From SbD1 sp039679945 (lineage in GTDB: Bacteria > Desulfobacterota > Syntrophobacteria > Syntrophobacterales > Syntrophobacteraceae), in the NCBI GenBank assembly GCA_039679945.1, contig JBDKTY010000079.1:3096-67095 (forward strand): a stretch of DNA of 64,000 bases, written 5' to 3'. The translations under genes were made by a program, and so were the position numbers. Under the pieces are notes generated by a model. That model was given only the letters and a program-made list of their open reading frames with translations, made no database searches and was not told where the DNA came from. Below are positions 18,959 through 28,900 of the stretch, one piece after another; positions within the stretch are counted from its first letter, which is position 1, and the number at the start of each line of letters is the position of its first letter.

Positions 18959-19939
18959 ATGAACTTCGGGTCCCGGCTTCATCACCCGCTTTTCCTCACT
19001 GCCGTGCTTGGCCTTTTTCTTATCGGTTTTTCGGGCAACGCGTCGGCCGAAGCGCCCATGGCCAAATTCCAGGCACCCGGTTTCTACAGGATGATGCTTG
19101 GACAATTTGAAATCACGGCCCTTTCCGACGGGTTTATCGACATGGATATCAATGTTATGCGCAACGCTCCGGAGACCGAAATCCGGGCACTTCTCGACCG
19201 CATGTCCCTCGTCGCCCCCAAGATACAGATCTCCGTCAATGCCTACCTGGTCAATACCGGTTCGAAGCTGATACTCATAGATGCCGGATCGGGGAGTGCA
19301 ATGGGACCGACACTCGGACGACTCCCCCAGAACCTCGCCGCCGCGGGATACACTCCGGATCAGGTTGACTACGTGCTGATCACTCACATGCATGGCGACC
19401 ATATACCCGGCTTGCTCGACTCGGCGGGAAAACCGGTTTTCCCGAAGGCAACCGTTCTGGTTTCAAAACCCGAGAACGAGTACTGGCTTTCCAGCGCCGA
19501 ATCGCGGAAAGCCACTCCCGACCGGCAAAAGTTCTTTGAGCTGGCCCGCACCATTTCGGCCGTATACTCCACTCTTGGAAAATGGAGCACATTCGAAAGC
19601 GGACAATTGTTGCCGGGCATCCAAGCCACCGTCATGCCCGGGCATACCCCGGGGCACACTGTCTTCGAGATCAGCTCGGACAATCAGTCCTTCCTGGTAT
19701 TGGGCGACACGGTCCACAGCATGGCCGTACAGTTCTCGCGCCCGGAGGTCTCCTTCGTGTTCGATACGGACCCGAAACAGGCTATTTCGGTAAGGAATGT
19801 TCTTTTCAAAAAGCTTGCGGAATCAAAGGCACTGGCCGCGGGAATGCACCTTCCCTTTCCCGGCATCGGCCGGGTTCTGGCCAATGGCGCCGGCGGCTAC
19901 ATCTGGGCGCCCGTCGAATTTTCACCGATAAAGAACTGA
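18959..19939 (+). CDS. Secreted metallo-beta-lactamase-fold hydrolase
   Basis: 326 residues. The start at 18959 has AAGGAG 8 bases upstream and leads directly into a signal peptide (FLTAVLGLFLIGFSGNASAE). The Zn-binding motif HMHGDH is in LITHMHGDHIPG. Further metal ligands are expected in MPGHTPGHTVFE and VLGDTVH, and the C-terminal MHLPFPGIG block matches lactonase- and MBL-type hydrolases. A YLVNTGSKLILIDAGSG strand precedes the motif, as in AHL-lactonase-like enzymes. It acts in the periplasm on an ester, lactone or similar bond; the substrate is unknown. It is followed after 32 bp by a binding-protein gene, suggesting co-transcription. Confidence 0.9.
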   Translation: MNFGSRLHHPLFLTAVLGLFLIGFSGNASAEAPMAKFQAPGFYRMMLGQFEITALSDGFIDMDINVMRNAPETEIRALLDRMSLVAPKIQISVNAYLVNTGSKLILIDAGSGSAMGPTLGRLPQNLAAAGYTPDQVDYVLITHMHGDHIPGLLDSAGKPVFPKATVLVSKPENEYWLSSAESRKATPDRQKFFELARTISAVYSTLGKWSTFESGQLLPGIQATVMPGHTPGHTVFEISSDNQSFLVLGDTVHSMAVQFSRPEVSFVFDTDPKQAISVRNVLFKKLAESKALAAGMHLPFPGIGRVLANGAGGYIWAPVEFSPIKN

Positions 19940-19971
19940 GAACGACATCTATTCGGGGGAGGGATGGTGTG

Positions 19972-20802
19972 ATGAGACGCCGCAAAATGCTCTCGATTGC
20001 TTGCGGGTTCGCTCTTTTGGGCCTGATCGGATTTGGCGCGAAAGCCCCGGCGCAGGAGACCTCGCGAGGGGTCGTCGATCAGATCAGGAACCGGGGTGTT
20101 ATACGGGTGGGTCTTTCGCTGTTCATGCCCCGCGCGATGCAGGACAAGGACGGCAAACTCATCGGCTTCGACGTGGATGTAGCCAACAAGATCGCCGAGG
20201 ACCTGGGGGTTAAGACCGAACTCGTCCTGACCCCCTGGGATGCCATAGTCCCGTCTCTCCTTCACGGGAAATTCGACGTGATCATAAGCGGCATGATAAT
20301 CACCCCGGCCAGGAACCTCAGTGTAAACTTCACGGCCCCTTATATTACGGACGGAGTGGGGCTGGCGGCGAGCAAAACGCTTGCCGCCGGTTTCAAGGAG
20401 ATCGAAGACTTCAACAAACCCGGCGTCAAGCTCGCGGTTCGGCGCGGTGCGGCCCCGTACATCGAGTTGATTCGCAAGACATTCCCCAGGGCAGCCATGA
20501 TCGAGTTCGACGATGACGATCTGGCACTTCAGGAAGTGCTGTCCGGCAAGGCACACGCCGTGCTTTCGGGGGAACCGAGACCGACTTTCTGGTGCATGGA
20601 CCATCCCGGCGCCATCTTCCAGCCCATCCACACACCTTTTAGCGTGAACTTGAGGGCGCTCGCCCTCCGCAAGGGCGATGTCGACTCGCTGAACTTTTTC
20701 AACAACTGGATCATGGTCCGCACCCAGGACGGCTGGATCAAAGAACGCCAGGATTACTGGTTCAAGGGCCGCCAGTGGGCGGACCTCGTGCCGAAGCGCT
20801 AA
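19972..20802 (+). CDS. Periplasmic solute-binding protein, amino-acid (family 3) type
   Basis: 276 residues. The chosen start (ATG at 19972, with an in-frame GTG just before) follows GGAGGG and leads into a signal peptide (MLSIACGFALLGLIGFGAKA). The family 3 pattern is clear: GVIRVGLSLFMPRAMQDKDG, LIGFDVDVANKIAEDLGVK, DVIISGMIITPARNLSVNFT and VKLAVRRGAAP. Such proteins capture polar amino acids or related ligands for ABC transporters. No permease or ATPase gene is nearby, so it is an orphan or works with a transporter encoded elsewhere. A DctA-type symporter follows 302 bp downstream on the same strand. Confidence 0.88.
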   Translation: MRRRKMLSIACGFALLGLIGFGAKAPAQETSRGVVDQIRNRGVIRVGLSLFMPRAMQDKDGKLIGFDVDVANKIAEDLGVKTELVLTPWDAIVPSLLHGKFDVIISGMIITPARNLSVNFTAPYITDGVGLAASKTLAAGFKEIEDFNKPGVKLAVRRGAAPYIELIRKTFPRAAMIEFDDDDLALQEVLSGKAHAVLSGEPRPTFWCMDHPGAIFQPIHTPFSVNLRALALRKGDVDSLNFFNNWIMVRTQDGWIKERQDYWFKGRQWADLVPKR

Positions 20803-21104
20803 ATCGCGGCATTTCGCGGGTGATCGGTACGCCCGATGGCACAATTATCGTTGCACTCCAGGACGGTGAGGACTATAGGAATAGCCGGCAATCTCGTTGC
20901 GCCCGTGCGCGGCGCACACGGGGCTGCCGGCAACACGCATAATGGACCTCCAGCCGGAGGTGTCGGGGGCAAGGCCCCCTCGCCTCCCTGAATGAACGCG
21001 GCTGCATCATCGAACCGCAGTACCTCCCGATAGGATATCAAGGCAGGGGAAGTCACCGATGAGAGCGCACGGCAGGCGCGTCCCCAATTTCGGAAGGTAG
21101 CATA
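20803..21104. other. Spacer upstream of the DctA-like gene
   Basis: About 300 bp with small GC-rich inverted segments. I see no gene and no clear promoter. Confidence 0.4.
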
Positions 21105-22406
21105 ATGAGGCAGGGCAAGTTCTACAAACATCTATACTTCAAGGTACTTACCGCCATAGCTATCGGTATCGCTCTGGGGCACTTCCATCCTGAACTCGGC
21201 GCGCAAATGAAACCGCTGGGGGATGGGTTCATCAAGCTCATCAAGATGTTGATCGCACCGATCATTTTCTGCACCGTCGTGGTCGGTATCGCCAGCATGG
21301 AGAACCTGAAAAAGGTCGGCCGGGTCGGGTTGCTGGCAATTGTTTACTTCGAGGTGATCAGCACTATCTCTCTCGCCGTCGGTATCGTGGTGGTGAATGT
21401 GATCCGACCCGGGTCCGGGATGAATGTGGACCCCGCCACCCTGGATGCCAATGCCATCGCGGATTACTCCTACGCCGCCAAGACCCAGGCGCACGGCGCC
21501 ATTGACTTCCTGATGCAGATGATTCCGAACACCGTGGTTGACGCCTTCGCCAAGGGCGAGATTCTACAGGTGCTGCTCTTCTCGGTGCTTTTCGGATTCG
21601 CGTTGTTTCTTTACGGCGAGAAGGGGAAGCCCCTGCTGGGTCTCCTCGACCAGGTGTCCCACGTCTTGTTCGAGATTGTGGGCATGATCATGAAGGTGGC
21701 GCCTATCGGCGCCTTCGGAGCAATGGCGTTCACGGTCGGGAAATACGGGATCGGCACCCTGGCTTCACTCGGCAAGCTGATGGCGACCTTCTACCTCACC
21801 TGCCTTCTTTTCATCTTCGTGGTTCTCGGCCTGGTCGCCCGTTATGGCGGCTTCAGCATCTGGCAGTTCATCAAGTACATCAAGGAGGAACTGCTGATTG
21901 TTCTCGGAACGTCATCCTCGGAATCCGTCCTGCCGCGCATGATGATGAGGCTGGAGAACCTGGGGTGCTCGAAATCCGTGGTGGGTTTGGTCATTCCGAC
22001 CGGATATTCGTTCAACCTGGACGGCACCTCGATCTACCTCACGATTGCAGCCCTGTTCGTGGCCCAGGCGACCAACATCCCGCTGACACTGGGTGATCAG
22101 TTGACCATACTCGGGGTGCTCATGCTCACGTCCAAGGGCGCGGCCGGCATCACCGGCAGCGGCTTCATCACGCTCGCCGCAACGCTGGGTTCCGTAAGCG
22201 CGGTGCCGGTAGCGGGCCTGGCGCTGATCCTCGGCGTTGACCGCTTCATGTCCGAAGCCCGCGCGCTCACCAACCTGATCGGCAATGGCGTCGCCACGAT
22301 TATAGTCGCGAAATTGGATCATGAACTCGACGTGGAACGAATGCGGCGACATCTTGGGCGGGAAACGGTTCCTCTCGCGGAAGATCTTCCGAAGGAAGCC
22401 GCTTAG
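21105..22406 (+). CDS. Dicarboxylate/amino acid:cation symporter (DctA-like)
   Basis: 433 residues, the usual length for the family. Eight or more hydrophobic segments are visible. Hallmarks are KMLIAPIIFCTVVVGIASM, LGTSSSESVLPRMM (the serine-rich re-entrant loop HP1), GLVIPTGYSFNLDGTSIYLT (TM7 NLDGT motif), LTSKGAAGITGSGFITLAATL (HP2) and LGVDRFMSEARALTNLIGNG (TM8 ligand-binding segment). The protein imports C4-dicarboxylates such as succinate, fumarate and malate, or aspartate/glutamate, with sodium or protons. The R in MSEAR rather than a hydrophobic residue is consistent with a negatively charged substrate. GGAAGG precedes the ATG. Confidence 0.93.
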   Translation: MRQGKFYKHLYFKVLTAIAIGIALGHFHPELGAQMKPLGDGFIKLIKMLIAPIIFCTVVVGIASMENLKKVGRVGLLAIVYFEVISTISLAVGIVVVNVIRPGSGMNVDPATLDANAIADYSYAAKTQAHGAIDFLMQMIPNTVVDAFAKGEILQVLLFSVLFGFALFLYGEKGKPLLGLLDQVSHVLFEIVGMIMKVAPIGAFGAMAFTVGKYGIGTLASLGKLMATFYLTCLLFIFVVLGLVARYGGFSIWQFIKYIKEELLIVLGTSSSESVLPRMMMRLENLGCSKSVVGLVIPTGYSFNLDGTSIYLTIAALFVAQATNIPLTLGDQLTILGVLMLTSKGAAGITGSGFITLAATLGSVSAVPVAGLALILGVDRFMSEARALTNLIGNGVATIIVAKLDHELDVERMRRHLGRETVPLAEDLPKEAA

Positions 22407-22822
22407 CACCAGCCGTGCTGGTAGCGCGGAATCGAACGTGGCTCGAAGATGTGATCGAACACTCCCTTATCCGGCCCGGTGCTTCGGGTCATCCCGGACG
22501 GTCTCTGTTTTGAACCGGCAAAAGTTGGCAAGGGGCTGTACTGATCGTAGGTCATGGAGCAGGGTCGGAAATGGCTTGGCTACTTGGGTTGATCTAAAAA
22601 GGATCAGTGGCCGAGCACGGTCAGTCGGCCCTCACCACCTTGGCATTAGCCGTATAAGCAGATAGTCCGATGTGTGAAGGTCCCGGCTCGGCGAGGCACA
22701 AGCAGGAAACAGCATCGTAACCGCACGAAGTGTTGTTGATACGGGAACAAGCTCAGCCGACGAACGACGGGCGTCCGGAGTCTCTACCCCCGGACGCCTC
22801 TCCAAACCGAACCCCCTGAAAT
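22407..22822. other. Intergenic region between convergent genes
   Basis: About 416 bp with no gene, no T-tailed terminator and no repeat that I can place in a family. Confidence 0.4.
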
Positions 22823-23736
22823 TCAAATATCATCATCAATTGACTGCACGTTGCCAGCCTGTGTGCCGGCTTTCTTCCCCGCCACGATTTGAGCCGATTC
22901 AACCGAGTCGGGGCCGGCTCCTACCGCGTTAACGGCCTTTACCGTAAACTTGCAGGTTTTGCCGCTCTTGAGCCCTGTCACCTTTACGGGGCTCTTGGTG
23001 CCAAATGCCGTAACTCCTTTCCGGTTACCACATAGGAAGTGATGGGGCTGACATCGCTAACCATCTGTCCTTCGGACTTGGATGCGCCGCCAATCACATA
23101 CGCCTTGTCGGCAACGACCGCGACAGCGGAACCCGTGGCAACGAAACCCATGAGCGTCTTTGGCATATAGGTTACGGTTTCCCAGCTATCATTGGCCGGG
23201 TCATAGACTTCGACAACATCCGTGGGAGCATCCTCGGCATTACCCCAAAAGACGCAGGTTTTATCATTGTAGGCTACAGGCGTGGGAACTGATCGGGGGG
23301 GCATTGGGGCTTTTGATATCCAAGCGTTGGTTGCGGGGTTATACTCCTCGACGAGATTAAAGTCTTCAGGGGAATCTCCTCCCCCATATCCCCCAATGAC
23401 ATAAAACTTGCCATTCACCACCGCGCCTGAGCACTCCTCAACACCTTTTCCACCATTATCATTGCTATCCGCCTTGTATGCCCATAGTTCCAGAGTAGGA
23501 TCAAATGTCTCCGTTGACTTCAAACTCTTCCCGTCCGGATACCAATTGCCGCCAACCACAATAATCTTACCGTCTATGACACCACCGGCGAACTGATCAC
23601 GCGCGGTGCCTAACGGGGGAGCAGCTTTTCAAGTGGCGGAATGCGCGGCGATCGGGCTAAAGCCTAGAAAACCAGCAACTACAATGAAACAAAGTCGCCA
23701 TGTGTAAACTATAAAGGTATTATTGATTCTTCGCAC
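22823..23736 (-). pseudogene. Kelch-repeat plus fibronectin type III secreted protein, doubly disrupted
   Basis: Read on the minus strand, a GTG at 23736 follows AAAGGAGG and opens a signal peptide (CFIVVAGFLGFSPIAAHSAT). Codon 36 is TGA (23629-23631), exactly where kelch proteins carry Trp. The same frame then continues through three to four kelch repeats (GKIIVVGG, GKFYVIGGYGG, DKAYVIGG). Around 23012-23022 a one-base loss in an A/G run shifts the frame, and a fibronectin III domain follows in the new frame (VKVTGLKSGKTCKFTVKAVN) to a stop at 22823. The intact product would be about 300 residues and extracellular. Two independent lesions argue for a decaying gene, though base-call errors remain possible. 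Confidence 0.8.
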
Positions 23737-23915
23737 CAGTTCTTCCTCCTTTCGCTTTTGCCAATGAGGTAGCCGCAGAACTCTCAACAGCCGTGAAGAG
23801 CAGACAACAGACCGATCTCACGGGAATTTCCGACCGCAATCAGTCTGTTCCGTCAACTGCGCTACGAACTCCGGCCGATCCGCGATCGCGGACATGAGCA
23901 TGGAGCATCGCCGTC

Positions 23916-24199
23916 TTCCATTAACTCGGTGAGGACTTCGTCTTTTCGAGTGATCTTCTCTTCAAGCCCCGCCACCTTCATTTCCATCTGGGCTTACGGG
24001 ACATCTTGATGTGCCTTGACGGCGCTGGCGGCTTTCTCGAAAAACTCCTTCCGCCACCGCAAAACACGGCTGAGCGCAGACCGAAGCGGTCGCATGGGTC
24101 CGATACCGGGACCTTTTCCAGGAGATGCTCTTTCAGGATCGGGACTTTTTCTCGGGCATATAATTCTTGCGCTTCTTTAACTGATTGCCTCCGCGCATG
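23916..24199 (-). pseudogene. Remnant of IS3-family transposase OrfA
   Basis: On the minus strand, successive frames read KVPILKEHLLEKVPVSDPC, then RWRKEFFEKAASAVKAHQDV, a stop, and QMEMKVAGLEEKITRKDEVL plus TELM. This is the helix-turn-helix and leucine-zipper part of IS3-type OrfA proteins (normally EEKVAILREHLLEKVPVSDL...FYRWQKEFFENAA). At least two frameshifts and one stop break it, and no OrfB catalytic region follows. It lies between the kelch pseudogene and a secreted-protein gene, marking past insertion in this debris zone. Confidence 0.75.
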
Positions 24200-24254
24200 A
24201 GCAGTAAACTCATGTGAAGGAAAATTTCAATTCCGTCTCAAGCGGGATGCAACC

Positions 24255-25109
24255 TCACTTATCCAGGTACTTCACATAAACGTTGTCAATATATACGTCG
24301 GCAACGGCATATGGAATGGCAGCTCCGGCGGGGCACCTACTGGGAACGCATGAGGCTGTGAGACGCTTCTCGTCAACTACGGGAGCATATTGGTCGGTCG
24401 GAACCTTGCCATCATAGCTGAGATAAACCGGCGCATTACTGTCCTTTTTTGCGATAAAGCGCTTATTTTCTTGGTCCCATAGGATTGAAAGTGTTACTGC
24501 CTGGCCTGAAGAAATCCGTCCCATATCACTGGAAGCTATAACGCTCGAGTTGTCGCAAGCGTCGTCGAGGCAGAGCAGGACAACCGAGTTGACCCTGAGC
24601 ACTCCAGCAGGATCTTTGGAGTTTGACATCCGGAAGAGCCGTATTTGGGCTGAAACGTTACCATCATAGCTCCCCTCAACGGTATTGCCGGTGGTATTGA
24701 AGAAATAGCCCAGAATACGCGCATAAGCCGAACTCGTACCGTTGTTGGCGCTGCATCCTGTTGCCTTGAGGCTGTTTGCCCAAATCGTTGCCTTGATCCC
24801 CTTGATCGTCTCAGGATTACAAAAGTTGAAACGGTTTTGGCTCCATACAGCCCCCGCCAGGTCGGATATCGGTCCATAGTTGCGAATTGCCAGATGAAGC
24901 CTGTTCCCAAGGGTAGGATCGGCTTCGATTCTCCTTGTGTTCTCATAGAAAAGCATGCCGGTGCCAGGATATTCATCTCCCGACCACTTGGCGCGATCGA
25001 TATTCGTTTTATCAAAGTTGTCATAGAGCACCCAAGCCTGGCCATAGGCACAAAAGTCCCACGAAAGGACCAGTGCGAAAGCAAGAGATATAATCTTTAG
25101 TACCTTCAT
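24255..25109 (-). CDS. Secreted protein of unknown function, possible lectin-like fold
   Basis: 284 residues with a signal peptide (ISLAFALVLSWDFCAYGQA). GGAGGGG precedes the ATG by about 5 bases. The mature protein opens WVLYDNFDKTNIDRAKWSGD, the 'xFDxxxxDxxKW' opening often seen in concanavalin A-like glycan-binding or glucanase domains. It ends in a strand VADVYIDNVYVKYLDK that would close such a sandwich. Six cysteines could form disulfides. No catalytic motif is visible, so binding rather than hydrolysis is likelier. The fold is inferred from layout only. It lies next to an IS remnant and an unusually AT-rich upstream region. Confidence 0.72.
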   Translation of the reverse strand: MKVLKIISLAFALVLSWDFCAYGQAWVLYDNFDKTNIDRAKWSGDEYPGTGMLFYENTRRIEADPTLGNRLHLAIRNYGPISDLAGAVWSQNRFNFCNPETIKGIKATIWANSLKATGCSANNGTSSAYARILGYFFNTTGNTVEGSYDGNVSAQIRLFRMSNSKDPAGVLRVNSVVLLCLDDACDNSSVIASSDMGRISSGQAVTLSILWDQENKRFIAKKDSNAPVYLSYDGKVPTDQYAPVVDEKRLTASCVPSRCPAGAAIPYAVADVYIDNVYVKYLDK

Positions 25110-25615
25110 TCGATCCCCTCCACAAAGCAGTGATGGATTATTAACTACTACCCTCTGCCAGGATACTAATTTTTCTAACTGGTGAACTAATCTTTAGTGG
25201 GATTTACGACTCAACACACGTTTGCAAATAATACCAAATCTTGAATGCCCATCGGAGACTTACTTACTTTAACAAACTCTGCTATGAAGCTCAGTAATCT
25301 TGCATCGATGGATATGCAATATTAATGCACAATAGCGGCATTAAGGCTATTCACGCCATCTAGATATAACACAAGAGATGTAATATGCAATATTCTTATT
25401 TTTGTACTGCTGTTGTGAAGATCACTTGTGTGCAACCACAGCGGCAATTTAGAGACGCAGAATGTAATAGAACTCGACATGCAATGTTATTGAACCGGCT
25501 GTAAATCCAGGCCATGATTAGATATCGACATATCCTAGCGAACGTAAAGTAATCCGACAGCTATCGGCGTCCTCAGGTCATGAGCGAACATCCGTTTTCT
25601 GGAGAGATGATGCGT
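25110..25615. other. AT-rich non-coding stretch
   Basis: Markedly lower GC than the rest of the window, with many stops in all frames. The decamer ATGCAATATT occurs twice (25314, 25389) and once as ATGCAATGTT (about 25485). TTGCAT and ATGCAA form an inverted pair at 25300-25319. It is probably the long 5' regulatory region of the secreted-protein gene or foreign DNA. Confidence 0.45.
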
Positions 25616-25740
25616 TATACGGAGTTGCGTTCAAGATGAGTCTATCCCTAAATTGAAGATGCCGTTCAGAATTGACCCGTTCTACCCTTCGATACCTCAG
25701 GGCGAACGGGGGTATATCCTCTTGAAAGCAAATTAGTATT
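25616..25740 (+). repeat. Dispersed palindromic repeat, tandem copy 1
   Basis: It starts TATACGGAGTTGCGTTCAAG, has the central pair CCCGTTCTACCCTTCGA / CAGGGCGAACGGG and ends AAATTAGTATT. It is nearly identical to the copy that begins 27 bp downstream. Confidence 0.85.
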
Positions 25741-25766
25741 ACTTCGTATATTTGAAAGCCCTAAGT

Positions 25767-25886
25767 GATACGGAGTTGCGTTCAAGATGAGTCTATCCCT
25801 AAATTGAAGATGCCGTCCAGAATTGACCCGTTCTACCCTTCGATCAGGGCGAACGGGGGTATATCCTCTTGAAAGCAAATTAGTAT
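25767..25886 (+). repeat. Dispersed palindromic repeat, tandem copy 2
   Basis: Same element as 25616-25740, differing mainly by loss of four bases (ACCT) in the central loop and one C/T change. The near-identity points to a recent duplication. It lies 3' of the DUF748 gene on the opposite side of its stop. Confidence 0.85.
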
Positions 25887-25918
25887 GAGTGATCCTTGAC
25901 CAAGAAGCTGACCACCAT

Positions 25919-28900
25919 CTAATTCACAGGCGGTTCGCTTGCGGATGCGGCCTGGGGTTCCAGGGACAGCTTCGCGGAGACCCCTTCATCACCCGATAAT
26001 GGTTCGGGAGCGGCGGCCTGCACGCGGTTATTCTGGAGCTGACCGGCGCCCTGGAGTTCATTGCTTATTGCCTGGCCGCGCTGGGTGGCAAGCTCCAGCA
26101 GGTCGGTTTCGGGCAGCGACCCGGTTTCGATGAGCCGAAAATATAGCTCCCCGGCCAAAAGCTCCGATTTCTCGGGACTCCTCATTCCCGGCACTATCTT
26201 ATGGACCTTCACGGCGGATACCGCCCTGGTCAGGAAACCGCGTTTTTTGTTCTTCCCGCGCTCCCTGGCCTCGGCGCTACCTTCGCGTGGGGCGATTTCG
26301 CCTTTCTCGACTGCCCGGGTAAGCTCGTCCAAGGCCTTCTCCCCCGACCGATCCGAGTACAACTTCTCCAAGATATGCAGGACCTTTGAATCGCCAAGGT
26401 CAAGCGGCGCCGGATCGGTGCCCGGAGGAGTCTGAATGCCGAGCTTTCCGGCAACGTGGCGGCGAAGATTCATCTCTTTCAGTTCGCTTCCGTCCACTTC
26501 GGGGCTGAAACGGCCCTGCACGACCACCATAAGCTGAGATTTGCTCTTCAAGCCATCCGCGACCTTCTTCAGCTTCTCTTTTTCCGGCGGCATCAGTTCC
26601 GCCTTTCCCGGGTCAAATTGAACCAAGTCGAATTTCTGTTCGCCGCCGCCGAACAGTCCGGCCAATGCCCTGAAGGGAGCGGTGACGGTCTTGGTCAGAA
26701 GAGCCGTTATCGCCTTCCACACCAGGGGACCTATGCTGAATTGCGGGTCATTGAGATCCCCGCTCACGGGGAGTCCGAGATCGATCCGCCCATTGGAATC
26801 GGAAAGCAGAGCAATGGCCAAATCCAGCGGCAGGTTGGTTGCATGGGGGCTCTCCACGCGCTCCCCGAGTACCAGGTTGTCGACTATGATTTTATTGTCG
26901 CCCGCCAGCTTATTGTCCTTGATCGTATACTTGAGATCGGTGGAGAGTTTGCCGGATTTTATTTTTCTACCGGCGAACTTGCCCGAATAGGGTGTCATAC
27001 TCGCCATTTCCACGTTGCGGAAAACTATATTGAGTTCGGTGGAGCGTTTGTAATCACTCAGGTCCAGGGTGCCTTCGGCTTTTGCCGATCCATAACGGTC
27101 GACACCACCGGCCAGTTGTATTTTGGACAACCCGCCCTTTTCCGATGAAAGATTCGTGATCGTGCCCTTGAGGTCGTGTATCCGCGTCATGAACTTGGGG
27201 AAAAGGGTAAGATCGGCAAAAACTATATTCCCCTCCTCGACACGGACTGTATCGATCTTAAAGGGAAATGCATCCCCGCCTTTCGCCTGCTGCGTCCGTG
27301 CCTGGCCCGGCTTCCTCACACGCTGTCCGGAAGATGCCCCGGATGTTCCCGGGCGTGGCTTACCGGCAGGTTGTTCCTTTACGATCTTTGTGAGATTAAC
27401 AGTCCCGTCCTCGGCAATTATCAGTTCGCCGAGAGGCTTCGATAATCTGACCTCCTCCACCCGAAGGCTGTTTGGCTCCAGGGCCATTTTCAATTTCGAG
27501 AACCGCATGGAGCCCCAACCCAGGTAGGTCTCCTTCGATCCGGGCTGAGTGAGGTTAAGCCTGTCCACGCTCAGCATTCCCTCGTATGTGAGTTTTGCCC
27601 CCGACTTTGGGATGCCGTACCGGAAAACACCCTCCGTCGATACGGCCGCGGACTGCGGGGTGAGGGTTATATGGGGCGCGAGGTACGGCGCCAGCGGGGT
27701 AAGGACCAGGTCACCCACACTGACCTTGACCTCGGCCGAAGGCGTCAGGGGATCTATTTTACCCTGGAACGACATTTTCCCGCCCTGCTCCACTCCGAGA
27801 CTCATCTCAAACGGCATCGCGGACTTGCCGTCGATATCGGTGACTTTGGCATTCAGTCCCTTGATACTGTACAGGGGTTTTTGCGAAACACTGTAGTCGG
27901 AGATGGCCGAACGGAAATCTTTCAACTCGAAAGCCTTCACGAGGAACTTCCAATCTCCCCCGGGGGCTGACCTGGTTTCGGCAACCGCTGTAATTTTGGC
28001 ATCGGGTTGTTTACCCGCGAAGATCCTCTCCAGGTTGAGCCTTCCATCCTGTTCAAGGCCCGCATCGAGATGAACCGTGTTCAACTGTACCCGGGAGACA
28101 GTTACTCTGCGTTGCGCCAAGTCCAGCCCGCAGTCCTCGAATATCAGCCGCTGGGCATCGAACACCGGGCTTGAGCCTTGTTTGTCCCTCAGCTGCAGGC
28201 CCGCCAGTTCCACATGGGTTTCACCGATCTGAGCCTGGAGACTTTCTCCTGCCTCGATTTGGGCTTTTGCCTTGATCGAGATGCCGGAAATATCCGCCGA
28301 CAGAGGCGCAGATGCCCGTTTGCTCTCCAGCCGCAAACCCGCCAGTTCCGAGCTGATTTCACTGAGCTGGGCTCGAAAATTTGGGCCTGTTTCAATATTG
28401 GCATTTACCTTTATCGAGATGCCTGCGATCCGCGCTGACAATGGCGCGGATGCCTGTTTGCTCTCCAGCCGGAGGTCCGCCAGTTCCGAGTGGAGTTCAG
28501 CGAGTTGAACCCGGGAATTCGGACCTGTCTCGATTCTGACTTTTGAACTGATCGAAAAGCTTGCAATGTCCGCGGACGAAGGCGCGGCGGGTGTAAGATT
28601 CTCGACTCCGAGTGCAATATTCTTGATTCCCACCGAGTCGATGTCCACTTTCCAGGCGCCATCCGTGGTTTGAACCCGAGGCCCTTCGGCGGCCGCCGGG
28701 ATGACTGCCTGCTCCTTTGGCTCCTGTCCCGGATTTCGAACTATCCGCTCTACATTCATGCGCCCGGTATCGTCGATGTGCAGCCGCACCTTGCCGCCAT
28801 CCAGCAGTATCTTTCCGATGGAAACGCTCCTGGATGTCAGATCGAACTTCGCGGACTCGACGTCGAGCTTATTGACTTCGAGAAAGAATTCCTCGGTCCC

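Noticed and set aside
19582..19971. Long N-terminal extension of the solute-binding protein
   Set aside because: It overlaps the upstream MBL-fold gene in another frame. The signal peptide and ribosome site place the start at 19972.
23629..23631. In-frame TGA in the kelch gene as selenocysteine
   Set aside because: Kelch repeats have Trp here (TGG to TGA), no hairpin of SECIS type is evident after it, and a second lesion in the gene makes decay the simpler reading.
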